Positions 26,082-34,806 of a stretch of 64,000 nt of DNA are shown piece by piece. The DNA comes from Dongia deserti (GTDB taxonomy: Bacteria; Pseudomonadota; Alphaproteobacteria; Dongiales; Dongiaceae), in assembly GCF_003574735.1 (NCBI RefSeq), contig NZ_QORW01000006.1, positions 106,887-170,886 on the forward strand, written 5' to 3'. Made by a program: the position numbers and the translations under genes. The stretch's first letter is position 1; each line of letters starts with the position of its first letter. Below the pieces are notes generated by a model. The model did not search any database. It saw only the letters and a program-made list of their open reading frames with translations, and was not told where the DNA came from.

Positions 26082-27224
26082 CTATGCCGACTTGAAGCGC
26101 GCCATGATCTCGGCGCGGGCGGGATTGGTCAGGGTCGCCGCCGCGCCGAATTCCAGCGGTGCCAGCAATTCGGCGGCCGGATAGAGGATCGGATCCTCGA
26201 TGATCTCCTTCGGCAACAGGTCGATGACGCGCTTGTCCGCGACGGGATAGCCGTGGAACAGCACCTCGTCGGCATTGACCTTCGGCTCCAGCAGGAAGTC
26301 GATCAGCGCATAGGCCGCCGCGCGGTGCGGCGCGCCCTTTGGAACCGCATAGAAGTCGGCCCAGATCTCGCCCCCTTCCTTGCCCAGGATGTATTGGAAG
26401 GCCGGATCGGTCTTCTGCAGCTGCTTGCCGTCGCCCGTCCAGCACACCGACATATAGGCGTCGCCGTTGATCAGCGAGGGCTTGTAGTCGCTGTTGATGG
26501 CGAACAGGTTCGGCTTGCTGTCGAGCAGCAGCTTCTCCGCGTCGGCCAGCTCCTTCTCATCATTGGAGTTGAAGGAATAGCCGAAATACTTGAGCGCATT
26601 GCCGATGGTGGTGAGCTGGTAGTCATGCACCATCGTGCGGCCCTGGTACTTGGAGTTGGTGAGGTCCCAGAACTCCTTCCAGCTGGTCGGCTTGTCGGTC
26701 ACCTTGGCGGAATTGATGACGTAGCCGGTGGTGCCCCAATCCTTGTGCACGGCATAAAGCTTGCCGCCGACTGTACCGGGCTCGGTGAAGCGCGGGTCCG
26801 TATAGGATTGCGGCGCGTAGTTCGGCAGCATCGCGGCATCGAGCGGCTCGAACATGTCCTCGGACACGTAGGTCTCGATCGTGTAGTTGGTCGGCACCAG
26901 CACGTCCCAGCCGGTCCCGCCCGCCTTCAGCTTCGCGAACATCTCCTCGTTCGAGCCGAACACGGTGATGTTGACCTTGACGCCGGTCTCCGCCGTGAAC
27001 TTCTCGAAATTCTTCGGCTCGTGATAGTCGGGCCAGGTGGTGAGATTCACCTGGTCGCCCAGCTCGCCGGCAGCGTAGGCGCGCCGGCCGGTCATCAGGT
27101 GCGGCACGCTGGCGGCCAACACGGCCGTTGCCGTGCCAAGGCCGGTGACACCGAGAAAATGCCGCCGGCTGATCGAGCCCTTGTGATAGCGGCGCAGTTG
27201 TTCGATGAACTCCTTGCGATCCAT
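26082..27224 (-). CDS. Tat-exported polyamine-type substrate-binding protein (PotD/PotF family)
   Basis: Periplasmic binding protein of the spermidine/putrescine ABC importer. The N-terminus carries a twin-arginine signal (SISRRHFLGVTGLG, then a hydrophobic stretch and AYAAGE as a likely cleavage region). The mature part has the family sequence NLTTWPDYHEPKNFEKFTAETGVKVNITVFGSNEEM, then WDVLVPTNYTIETYV and AVHKDWGTTGYVIN. The ATG at 27224 is used because GGAGGC is 6 bases upstream and the Tat motif follows. It is the second gene of the ATPase-binding protein-permease-permease run. Polyamine specificity is inferred from family. Confidence 0.9.
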   Translation of the reverse strand: MDRKEFIEQLRRYHKGSISRRHFLGVTGLGTATAVLAASVPHLMTGRRAYAAGELGDQVNLTTWPDYHEPKNFEKFTAETGVKVNITVFGSNEEMFAKLKAGGTGWDVLVPTNYTIETYVSEDMFEPLDAAMLPNYAPQSYTDPRFTEPGTVGGKLYAVHKDWGTTGYVINSAKVTDKPTSWKEFWDLTNSKYQGRTMVHDYQLTTIGNALKYFGYSFNSNDEKELADAEKLLLDSKPNLFAINSDYKPSLINGDAYMSVCWTGDGKQLQKTDPAFQYILGKEGGEIWADFYAVPKGAPHRAAAYALIDFLLEPKVNADEVLFHGYPVADKRVIDLLPKEIIEDPILYPAAELLAPLEFGAAATLTNPARAEIMARFKSA

Positions 27225-27304
27225 GTTTGCCTCCTCCGCGCATACGACGTCTTGGTTGTTGCGGGCAGCGGGGCGCGTCGCCGGCCTCGTGTCCGGGGAA
27301 TCGC

Positions 27305-28468
27305 TTAGGTAGCGCGCAGCGCCAGCGCCTGGTCGGCGCGCCAGCCGATCTCCGCCATATCGCCCGGCTGCAGGCTCATGGCGAGCGGGTCCGATTTCGG
27401 CAGCCGCACCATCAGCTCGCCCAGCTCCGGCACATGCACGCTGAATTCCGTGTGGTCGCCGAGATAGATGCGATTGCGCACCTGACCTTGGCGACGCAGA
27501 TCGAGATCGGCAGACGCGCGGCCGACCGGCCACAGGCCGATCACTTCCGGCCGCACTGCGATCACGCCATCTTCCCCGACGGACAGATGCTCGCCCGCCG
27601 CGCTCCAGCGCGCTTTGAGCGCAAGGCCATTGGACAGCGTGATGCTCGCGCCATTTGTGTGCGTCGCTGTGACCTTGCCGGCGAGGAAGTTGGACTCGCC
27701 GACGAAATCGGCGACGTAGCGGTTGACCGGCGCATCGTAGAGAAGCTGAGGTGTGCCGAACTGCACGATCCTGCCATCGCGCATGATCGCGATGGTGTCG
27801 GACATGGACAAAGCCTCTTCCTGATCATGCGTTACCAGGATGAAGGTGATGCCGACATCGCGCTGCAAGTTCTGCAACTCGATCTGCATGTCGCGGCGCA
27901 GCTTGCGGTCGAGTGCCGCCAGCGGCTCATCCAGCAGCAGAACGGTCGGGCGGTTGACCAGCGCACGGGCGAGGGCCACGCGCTGCTGCTGCCCACCGGA
28001 CAGCTCCCAAGTGCGCCGCGCGCCCATCTTGGGCAGGCGCACCAGCTCCAGGGTCTCCGCAACGCGCTTGTCGATCTCCGCGCGGTCCAGCTTCGGCCGG
28101 GCCTGGCGCAGGCCATAGCCGACGTTGTCCGCCACGTTCATGTGCGGAAAGAGCGCATAGTGCTGGAACACCATGTTGACCGGGCGGCGATAGGCCGGCA
28201 CGCCGACCATGGAGCGGCCGCCGATCGCGACCTCGCCGGCATCCGGCTGCTCAAATCCCGCGATCAGGCGCAAGCTGGTGGTCTTGCCGCAGCCCGAGGG
28301 TCCGAGGAAGGAATGGAACGAACCGCGCGGAATCTCGAATGAGATATCGTCGACCGCGACCACCGGGCCGAAGCGCTTGGTCACGCTGCGAAATTCCACG
28401 TCCGCCGGTGCGCTGGCCGACCGCGCGGCGGCCGCTGCTTTCGGCTCAGTCCATGAGGTCACGCCCAA
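27305..28468 (-). CDS. ABC transporter ATP-binding protein, PotA type
   Basis: ATPase of the polyamine-type importer. Walker A LGPSGCGKTTSLRLIAG (about residue 55), Q loop VFQHYALFPHMNVADNVGYGL, signature LSGGQQQRVALARAL, Walker B LLLDEPLAALDRKLR and H loop LVTHDQEEALS. The C-terminal 140 residues form the TOBE regulatory domain. Length 387 matches PotA/PotG. First gene of the importer operon; 80 bp separate it from the binding protein. A LuxR-type regulator is transcribed away from it across 141 bp, a likely shared control region. Confidence 0.92.
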   Translation of the reverse strand: MGVTSWTEPKAAAAARSASAPADVEFRSVTKRFGPVVAVDDISFEIPRGSFHSFLGPSGCGKTTSLRLIAGFEQPDAGEVAIGGRSMVGVPAYRRPVNMVFQHYALFPHMNVADNVGYGLRQARPKLDRAEIDKRVAETLELVRLPKMGARRTWELSGGQQQRVALARALVNRPTVLLLDEPLAALDRKLRRDMQIELQNLQRDVGITFILVTHDQEEALSMSDTIAIMRDGRIVQFGTPQLLYDAPVNRYVADFVGESNFLAGKVTATHTNGASITLSNGLALKARWSAAGEHLSVGEDGVIAVRPEVIGLWPVGRASADLDLRRQGQVRNRIYLGDHTEFSVHVPELGELMVRLPKSDPLAMSLQPGDMAEIGWRADQALALRAT

Positions 28469-28609
28469 ACCGACTCCCTGTCAGCCCCCAGGTCGATGAG
28501 GCCCATCGCCGGGTTATTCCTTATTGGGCATCAGGTTGCGGCAAGCGGGGGTCCTTGTATATACCTCCAGAGGGGTAGTCAGGCCGTTTACCCCTGATCG
28601 TGGGGATAG

Positions 28610-29410
28610 ATGCTTAAGCGTACGCTGGATTGGTATCCGGCCTTGGCCGAAGCGATCCGGGAGCTGGATGGACCGCGCTTTGCGCCGGCCTTGGCCCGCG
28701 CCCTGCGCCAGGTCGCCCCGTTCGACCACACGGTGATCTTCGGCTATCGGGGGGAGGAGCGGCCCCTCGACCTCTATGATGATTTCGGCCCGCAGAGGCG
28801 CGATATCTTCGTGACGGTCTATCAGGCCGGACCCTATCTGCTCGATCCTTTCTTTCATGCCAGCCGCAACAATGTGGCGCCCGGGCTCTATCGCATGCGG
28901 GGCTTGGCGCCCGACCGCTTCTATCAGAGCGAATATTACCGCTCCTACTACGTGCAGACCGGCCTCACTGAGGAGATCGGCTTTTTCCTCGCCACAGGCG
29001 ATGGCGCGCGGGTCGTCATTTCGCTGATGCGCGCCGGCCATTCGCCGGCCTTCAATACGCGGGAGATGACGGCGCTGCACGCGGTCGCGCCGGTGGTGAT
29101 CGCGGCGGCGGAGCGCAACTGGCGCGGCCTGGCCCAGCGCTTCGACAATGCGCCAGGAACCCTTCCCGCCGAGGCGGCCTTGCGCGAGGCTTTCGCTGCT
29201 TTCGGCCGGCACCGCCTGACCCATCGTGAAAGCGAGGTGGTGGCGCTGGTGCTGCGCGGCCATTCCTCGGAGGCGATCGCCGCCGCGCTTGGCATCGCGC
29301 CGGGCACGGTCAAGATCCACCGCAAGAATATCTATGCCAAGCTCGGCATCGGGAGCCAGACAGAGCTGTTTTCCATGTTCCTGGCATCCTTGTCCGGCGA
29401 CCGAGCGTAG
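28610..29410 (+). CDS. LuxR-family transcriptional regulator
   Basis: Regulator with a C-terminal LuxR helix-turn-helix (residues about 200-258: RLTHRESEVVALVLRGHSSEAIAAALGIAPGTVKIHRKNIYAKLGI). The first 180 residues contain no receiver-domain Asp pocket and no clear acyl-homoserine-lactone site, so the signal is unknown. The divergent layout next to the polyamine-type ABC operon suggests that it controls that operon. It stands 18 bp before msrB on the same strand, so the two could be co-transcribed. Confidence 0.88.
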   Translation: MLKRTLDWYPALAEAIRELDGPRFAPALARALRQVAPFDHTVIFGYRGEERPLDLYDDFGPQRRDIFVTVYQAGPYLLDPFFHASRNNVAPGLYRMRGLAPDRFYQSEYYRSYYVQTGLTEEIGFFLATGDGARVVISLMRAGHSPAFNTREMTALHAVAPVVIAAAERNWRGLAQRFDNAPGTLPAEAALREAFAAFGRHRLTHRESEVVALVLRGHSSEAIAAALGIAPGTVKIHRKNIYAKLGIGSQTELFSMFLASLSGDRA

Positions 29411-29428
29411 AGGATTGGAGGCATCGAC

Positions 29429-29860
29429 ATGGCACTCTTCAGCAAGAGCAATATCGCCCCCACCGAGGGCTACGAGGTCATCAAGTCGGACGAGGACTGG
29501 CGCCGGCAGCTCACCCCGGAGCAGTTTGCCGTCATGTTCGAGCATGCGACCGAGCGCCCTGGCTCATCGCCCCTGCTGCATGAAAAGCGGCCGGGAACCT
29601 TCGTCTGTGCTGCCTGCGGTGCGCCAGCCTATGACATGGACACGAAATTCGAGAGCGGCACCGGCTGGCCCAGCTTCGTTGCACCGATCGAAGGCGGCAC
29701 CGCGACACAGACCGACCGCTCTTTTTTCATGGTCCGCACCGAGGTGCATTGCGCCAAATGCGGCGCGCATCAGGGCCACGTGTTCGAGGACGGTCCAGCG
29801 CCGACGGGCCTGCGCTACTGCATCAACGGCGCGTCCCTAAAGTTCAAGCCGAAGGCGTGA
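29429..29860 (+). CDS. msrB: peptide-methionine (R)-S-oxide reductase MsrB
   Basis: Repairs R-methionine sulfoxide in proteins. Two CxxC pairs bind structural zinc (CAACGAP and CAKCGAHQGHVF). The catalytic cysteine is in GLRYCINGASLKF, and the resolving region FESGTGWPSF is present. No signal peptide, so it is cytoplasmic. Length 143 is usual. Its last 17 bases overlap the 3' end of the ECF sigma gene on the other strand. Confidence 0.96.
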   Translation: MALFSKSNIAPTEGYEVIKSDEDWRRQLTPEQFAVMFEHATERPGSSPLLHEKRPGTFVCAACGAPAYDMDTKFESGTGWPSFVAPIEGGTATQTDRSFFMVRTEVHCAKCGAHQGHVFEDGPAPTGLRYCINGASLKFKPKA

Positions 29861-30545
29861 AAACAGCCAGGCGCATCAATACACGCTGGATCAGCCGGTC
29901 GCACCGCTCGCCTGCGAATGGCAACATCTCGCCGAAGCTCAGCTTCAGTTCGCGCTGCAGCCTTTCCCGCAGCTTGCGGCGGGCGCGCAGGAAACGGGTG
30001 CGGACGGTCTGAGGATTGAGGTCGAGGAGCTGCGCGACTTCCTCGACGCTCAAGTCCTCCAGCGCGCGGAGGATGAACACCGCGCGTTGGTCTTCCGGCA
30101 GGTCGCCAACCGCGTTTTCCAGATAGGGCCGCAACTGCGCGCGCATGACGGCGGACTCGGGCGACAGCGCAGGGTCTTCGACCGCTTCCGCCTTCGGCGA
30201 GCCGTCGGGCCGTAGCGGAATGATATTGCCGACCGCTGCCGCCTGCGCTTGCTTCTTGCGCCGGCGCATCAGCGCTTCATTGATGGCGATGCGGGTCAGC
30301 CACGTGGACAGCGCCGCCTCGCCGCGGAAATTGGGCAAAGCGGCGAAGGCCTTGAGATAGCAATCCTGCACGGCATCTTCCGCTTCCTGCTCCTCCCGCA
30401 AAATACCCCAGGCGGCACGATAGAGCCGCCGGTTGTTGCGGCGCATGATCTCGGCCATCGCCACCGCATCGCGCGCCAGGGCGCGCGCGATCAGGGTCGC
30501 TTCGCCGGTGCTGGTGTCCGCTGGGTCTAGTTTTGGAGTCGCCAT
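29844..30545 (-). CDS. ECF-type RNA polymerase sigma factor
   Basis: Alternative sigma factor with region 2 (AAWGILREEQEAEDAVQDCYLKAFAALPNFRGEAALSTWLTRIAINEALMRRRKK) and region 4 (LPEDQRAVFILRALEDLSVEEVAQLLDLNPQTVRTRFLRARRKLRERL), with a 50-residue linker. The ATG at 30545 is chosen because the upstream frame is not conserved-looking. No anti-sigma gene stands next to it. The divergent DUF4142-cupredoxin pair begins 119 bp away and could be a target. The C-terminal GERCDRLIQRVLMRLA after region 4 is a short helical extension. Confidence 0.92.
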   Translation of the reverse strand: MATPKLDPADTSTGEATLIARALARDAVAMAEIMRRNNRRLYRAAWGILREEQEAEDAVQDCYLKAFAALPNFRGEAALSTWLTRIAINEALMRRRKKQAQAAAVGNIIPLRPDGSPKAEAVEDPALSPESAVMRAQLRPYLENAVGDLPEDQRAVFILRALEDLSVEEVAQLLDLNPQTVRTRFLRARRKLRERLQRELKLSFGEMLPFAGERCDRLIQRVLMRLAVFTPSA

Positions 30546-30663
30546 CACCGCATTAGATGCGCCGAATGCCGGAACGTTCCCGCCTCGATTCTGCGCGCGA
30601 AGGGGAACGCGGCGCAAGGCGCCAGCATCCAACCTGTATCGCAACCAAACGGGAGGAACGCTC

Positions 30664-31203
30664 ATGTCTCGGACCATATTGGCCGGTCTTATGCTGGCCG
30701 TAGGGCTGGCGGCGGGTTGCGCTGGCTCCGCCACGGCCCAGGACCCCGCCAAGCTCAATGACCTCGAAATTGCCCACGCAGCCTATGTTGCGGGCGATAT
30801 CGATATCCGCAACGCGCATCTGGCGCTCGCTCTCTCTGACGACCCCAAGGTGCGCGAGTTCGCCGAGCTGATGATCCGCGATCATGAAGCGGTGAACCAG
30901 GCCGCACTCGATCTGCTGGAGAAACTCAAGGCCGAGCCGCAGGACAATGCATTCAGCCAGGCTCTGATGAAGGGTGCGCGCGACAACTGGGCGAAGATGG
31001 CACAGCTTTCCAGCGCCGAATTCGACAAGAGCTACGCCGCCAACGAGCTTGCCTATCATCAGACCGTGAACAAGGTGGTCGGCGAGGCCTTCATTCCGAA
31101 CGTGGAGAATGGTGAGTTGAAGACCCTGCTCGGTTCCGCGCTCGATACATTCAAGGCGCACGAAACGCACGCCAAGCAGATCGTGGACGAGATCGGATCG
31201 TGA
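30664..31203 (+). CDS. DUF4142 domain periplasmic protein (putative lipoprotein)
   Basis: Secreted protein of 179 residues. The signal MSRTILAGLMLAVGLAAGCA carries a lipobox-like LAAGC; cleavage after AQA-like sequence further on is the alternative. The mature part is a DUF4142 ferritin-like four-helix bundle (DLEIAHAAYVAGDIDIRNAHLALALSDDPKVREFAELMIRDHEAVNQ, then ELAYHQTVNKVVGEAFIP and TFKAHETHAKQIVDEI). GGAGGAACGCTC precedes the ATG. Its stop overlaps the GTG of the cupredoxin gene by 4 bases, a coupled pair. The function of DUF4142 is unknown; an envelope-stress role is inferred from the divergent sigma factor. Confidence 0.85.
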   Translation: MSRTILAGLMLAVGLAAGCAGSATAQDPAKLNDLEIAHAAYVAGDIDIRNAHLALALSDDPKVREFAELMIRDHEAVNQAALDLLEKLKAEPQDNAFSQALMKGARDNWAKMAQLSSAEFDKSYAANELAYHQTVNKVVGEAFIPNVENGELKTLLGSALDTFKAHETHAKQIVDEIGS

Positions 31204-31544
31204 CACTAGTCGCAAGGCGCGGCGCCGGTTCGCTGTCATGGGGCCGGCGCCGCTTTCTTGCACTATTGTCCACAGCCCTCTTCGTCCGACCGGCGCAAGC
31301 GGAGAGTCCGGTCGTGGAGATCCAGCAATTCGAGTTTGTGCCGGCTGATATCGAGATCGCAGCGGGCAGCACTGTCGTATTTGTCAATCTCGACCTGGCG
31401 CCGCACACGGCCACAGGCGAAGGCTTCGACACTGGCGCGCTGCGCAAGGGTGAGCGCAAGGAAATCGCTTTCCCGACCGCAGGGGAGTTCGCATACCTCT
31501 GCAAGTTCCATCGCCACATGACGGGGCGCATCGTGGTCCGTTGA
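31200..31544 (+). CDS. cupredoxin (amicyanin/plastocyanin-like copper protein)
   Basis: Small type I blue-copper protein for electron transfer in the periplasm. A signal peptide starts RRRFLALLSTALFVRPAQA, with two arginines that suggest Tat export. Copper ligands are visible: His in APHTATGE, Cys and His in LCKFHRHM, and the Met of that segment. Length 114 before processing fits. Translationally coupled to the DUF4142 gene (GTG start, overlap of 4). The partner is unknown. Confidence 0.88.
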   Translation: MTLVARRGAGSLSWGRRRFLALLSTALFVRPAQAESPVVEIQQFEFVPADIEIAAGSTVVFVNLDLAPHTATGEGFDTGALRKGERKEIAFPTAGEFAYLCKFHRHMTGRIVVR

Positions 31545-31636
31545 GCAGGCCACCGGCAGGAATCGCCAAAGCCGTCCATATCCGTTATCTCTACTCCCCG
31601 GGAGTATCGTCAAAAAAATCAGGGACGGGGATTTCT

Positions 31637-33244
31637 ATGCGTACCGTTGGCATGTATCTAGCCGAACTGCTTGAAGCTTATGGCGTCGAAGTGATATTCG
31701 GCATTCCGGGCGTCCATACGGTGGAGCTCTATCGCGGCCTGCCGAATACGAAAATCCGCCACGTCACGCCGCGGCACGAGCAGGGCGCTGGCTTCATGGC
31801 CGACGGCTATGCGCGGGTCAGCGGCCGCCCCGGCGTGTGCTTCATCATCACCGGGCCGGGCATGACCAACATCGCCACCGCGATGGCGCAGGCCTACGCC
31901 GATTCCGTCCCCATGCTGGTGATCTCCGCAGTCAACGCCCTGGGCCAGATCGGCTCCGGCGAAGGCTGGCTGCATGAGCTGCAGGACCAGCGACAGCTGA
32001 TCAAGCAGGTCTCTGCGTTCAGTCACACCGTCATGACGCCGGCCGAGCTGCCCAGGGTGATGGCGCGTGCCTTTGCCTTGTTCGCCGGAAGCCGGCCTCG
32101 TCCGGTCCATATCGAGCTGCCGCTCGACATCATCACTGCGCCGGCGGACAAGCTGCCGCCGATCCGCGCCATCGTGCCGCCTTCGCCGCCGGCCGCTTCG
32201 CCCTCGGCCCTGCAGGAGGCGGCGAACTGGCTGAATATTGCCAAGGCGCCGGTGCTGTTGCTGGGTGGAGGCGCGCAGGATGCCGGCTCCTTCGTGCGCG
32301 CGATCGCCGAAAAGCTCGACGCGCCGACCGTGATGTCGGTCAATGGGCGCGGCTTGCTCCCGCCCCGCCATCCGCTGGCCGTGCCGTGCAGTCCATCCAT
32401 GCCGCCGACCATGAAGCTGATCGAAGGCGCCGACGTCATCCTCGCCATCGGCACGGAGTTCGGCTCGACCGACTATGACTGGTTCGAGCAGGGCGGCGCG
32501 AAATTCAACGGCAAGACCATCCGCATCGACATCGACGCGCAGCAGGTCGTACGCTCGCGCCAGCCTGACCTGCCGATCGTCGCCGATGCATCTGAGGCGA
32601 GCTCCGCTTTGGTGCCGCTGCTGAGTTCCGCAAAGCGTGACGGCGCTGCACGGGCCGCTGCGGCGCGCGATGCCGTCCTGGCCGATCTCAGCCGCACCTA
32701 TCGCGCTTGCCTGCATCTGATGGAGACGGTGCGCGATGCCCTGCCGGGCGCGGTGCTGGTCGGCGATTCGGCGCAACCGGTCTATGCCGGGTGCATCTGT
32801 TATCCATCGGCGGCGCCACGCTCCTGGTTCTGCTCGGCGACCGGCTATGGCACGCTCGGCTATGCGCTGCCGGCGGCGATCGGTGCGCAGCTTGCGGCGG
32901 CGGACCGGCCGGTTGTCTGCCTGATCGGCGACGGCGGCCTGCAATTCACGATCGCGGAGCTGGCGTCGGCGCGGGAGGCGGGAACACCGGTCATTGTGCT
33001 GCTCTGGAACAACAACGGCTATGGCGAGATCAAGACCTATATGGTCTCGCGCCAGATCCATCCGATCGGCGTCGACATCTTCACACCGGATTTCCAGGTC
33101 CTCGCGAAGGGCTTCGGCTGCGAAGCGGTGACGCTGAAGAAGCCGTCCGATCTCCCCGGCCTGCTGCGCGAGGCAGCCAAGCGCAAGACCGCGACCATCA
33201 TCGAGATCGAGGAAAACGACTACGTCGCGAACTACGAGGGGTGA
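31637..33244 (+). CDS. ThDP-dependent 2-oxo acid decarboxylase/acetolactate-synthase-like (AruI-like)
   Basis: Thiamine diphosphate enzyme with PYR domain (catalytic Glu in RHEQGAGFMADGYARVSG), central domain, and PP domain with the Mg-ThDP motif GDGGLQFTIAELASAREAGTPVIVLLWNNNGYGE. It is like acetolactate synthase catalytic subunits, but no small subunit is near, and the N-terminal GMYLAELLEAYGVEVIFGIPGVHTVELYRGL resembles 5-guanidino-2-oxopentanoate decarboxylase AruI. The ATG at 31637 is chosen because homology begins there. Four bases separate its stop from a PLP decarboxylase gene, so both act together. The substrate is not proved; benzoylformate-type or acetolactate-type activity are alternatives. 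Confidence 0.82.
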   Translation: MRTVGMYLAELLEAYGVEVIFGIPGVHTVELYRGLPNTKIRHVTPRHEQGAGFMADGYARVSGRPGVCFIITGPGMTNIATAMAQAYADSVPMLVISAVNALGQIGSGEGWLHELQDQRQLIKQVSAFSHTVMTPAELPRVMARAFALFAGSRPRPVHIELPLDIITAPADKLPPIRAIVPPSPPAASPSALQEAANWLNIAKAPVLLLGGGAQDAGSFVRAIAEKLDAPTVMSVNGRGLLPPRHPLAVPCSPSMPPTMKLIEGADVILAIGTEFGSTDYDWFEQGGAKFNGKTIRIDIDAQQVVRSRQPDLPIVADASEASSALVPLLSSAKRDGAARAAAARDAVLADLSRTYRACLHLMETVRDALPGAVLVGDSAQPVYAGCICYPSAAPRSWFCSATGYGTLGYALPAAIGAQLAAADRPVVCLIGDGGLQFTIAELASAREAGTPVIVLLWNNNGYGEIKTYMVSRQIHPIGVDIFTPDFQVLAKGFGCEAVTLKKPSDLPGLLREAAKRKTATIIEIEENDYVANYEG

Positions 33245-33248
33245 TCCA

Positions 33249-34661
33249 ATGCGGATCGAGGAGATCAGGGGCTGGGGCGCGAAGATCGCGGACTGGGCCG
33301 CGCGCTATCTCTCGACCGTGCACGAGCGGCCCGTGCGTTCGCCGCAGGCGCCGGGCGCGACGTTGAAGGCCCTGCCTGCCGCACCGCCGGAACGCGGCGA
33401 AGACATGGAGGCGATCTTCGCCGATTTCGAGAAGATCATCGTGCCCGGCCTCACGCATTGGCAGCACCCGCGCCACTTCGCCTACTTTCCCTGCAATTCC
33501 AGCCCGCCATCCGTGCTCGCGGAATATCTGACCGCCAGCCTTGGTGTGCAGTGCATGCTCTGGCAGACCTCACCGGCGGCAACCGAGCTGGAAATGCGCG
33601 TCATGGACTGGCTGCGCCAGATGCTTGGCCTGCCCGAGGAATTTCAGGGCGTCATCCACGATACGGCCTCAAGCGCGACGCTCTCCGCCTTGCTGACCGC
33701 GCGCGAAAAGGCGCTCAACTGGCGTGGCAACGGCCAGGGTCTCAGCGGCCAGCCTGCCGTTCGGGTCTATTGCTCGGAACAGGCGCATTCCTCCATCGAT
33801 AAGGCCTGCTGGATTGCCGGCATCGGTCAGGACAATCTAATCAAACTACCGTCGAGCGGATCGCTCTACGGCATGGATGTCGCGGCACTCGATCGCGCGA
33901 TTGTCGCGGACCGCGCCGCGGGCCATCTTCCCTCTGCCATCGTCGCGTCCGTCGGTGCCACCTCGGTGGGTGCGTGTGACGGTGTCCGCGCGATCTGCGA
34001 GATTGCGCGACGGCACAATATCCACATCCATGTCGATGCAGCCTGGGCCGGCAGTGCGATGATCTGCCCGGAGTTCCGCGAACTGTGGGACGGCGTTCAG
34101 CTGGCGGACAGCGTCGTGTTCAATCCCCACAAATGGCTGCTGACCAATTTCGACTGCACCGCCTTTTTCGTGCGCGATCCCGCGGCGCTGGTGAAGACGC
34201 TCGGCATCCGCCCGGAATATTTGAAGACACAAGGCCGCGACGGCATCATCAATTACAGCGAATGGTCGCTGCAACTCGGTCGCCGCTTCCGCGCGCTCAA
34301 GCTCTGGTTCGTGATCCGCGCCTACGGTCTCGAAAACCTGCGCAACCTGGTCCGCGATCATGTGCGCTGGGCGCAAGGGCTAGCGGAACGCATCAAGGCA
34401 ACTGCGGATTTCGAGCTGGTGACGCCGCCGATCCTCTCCCTGTTCAGCTTCCGCTATAAGCCGGAAGGCACCGCCGATCTCGACGCGCTCAACGCACGCC
34501 TGATCCAGGCGATCAACGATGACGGCCGCACCTATCTCACTCAGACGCGTTTTCAGGACCAGTTCGTCATCCGCTTCGTGGTCGGCCAGACCTACACGAC
34601 GGAACGTGACGTCACCTTCGCCTGGGAGGTGATCCAGGAAATCGCGCGCAACATCAAATAG
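33249..34661 (+). CDS. group II pyridoxal-phosphate-dependent decarboxylase
   Basis: Member of the aromatic-amino-acid/glutamate decarboxylase fold. The PLP lysine is in VVFNPHKWLLTNFDCTAFFVRD; the stacking and aspartate site is HVDAAWAGSAMICPEF; GLTHWQHPRHFAYFPCNSSPPSVLAEYL is typical for the tyrosine/tryptophan/dopa decarboxylase branch. Length 470 is normal. Immediately after the ThDP decarboxylase (4 bp), and followed by a large palindromic repeat that probably ends the transcript. Substrate could be an aromatic or basic amino acid. There is no aminotransferase between the pair. Confidence 0.9.
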   Translation: MRIEEIRGWGAKIADWAARYLSTVHERPVRSPQAPGATLKALPAAPPERGEDMEAIFADFEKIIVPGLTHWQHPRHFAYFPCNSSPPSVLAEYLTASLGVQCMLWQTSPAATELEMRVMDWLRQMLGLPEEFQGVIHDTASSATLSALLTAREKALNWRGNGQGLSGQPAVRVYCSEQAHSSIDKACWIAGIGQDNLIKLPSSGSLYGMDVAALDRAIVADRAAGHLPSAIVASVGATSVGACDGVRAICEIARRHNIHIHVDAAWAGSAMICPEFRELWDGVQLADSVVFNPHKWLLTNFDCTAFFVRDPAALVKTLGIRPEYLKTQGRDGIINYSEWSLQLGRRFRALKLWFVIRAYGLENLRNLVRDHVRWAQGLAERIKATADFELVTPPILSLFSFRYKPEGTADLDALNARLIQAINDDGRTYLTQTRFQDQFVIRFVVGQTYTTERDVTFAWEVIQEIARNIK

Positions 34662-34800
34662 CTGTCATCCCGGCCGAGCGCAGCGAGAGCCGGGACCCAT
34701 TCGGCGTCAACGCCTCGCTACATCTTTGACGGAACTTGTTCGCCGACAGACCGCATGGGTCCCGGCTCTGCGTCACTTCGTGACTTGGCCGGGATGACAG
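34662..34800. repeat. long interrupted palindromic repeat, possible bidirectional terminator
   Basis: Outer arms CTGTCATCCCGGCC (34662-34675) and GGCCGGGATGACAG (34787-34800) are perfect complements. Inner arms GAGCCGGGACCCAT (34687-34700) and ATGGGTCCCGGCTC (34755-34768) are also perfect. Between the arms of the right half, GTCAC-TTC-GTGAC (34772-34784) forms a small hairpin. The element fills the space between two convergent genes. Repeats of this general sequence are spread through many alphaproteobacterial genomes; a transcription-terminating role is inferred from its position. Confidence 0.85.
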
Positions 34801-34806
34801 TTGAAA

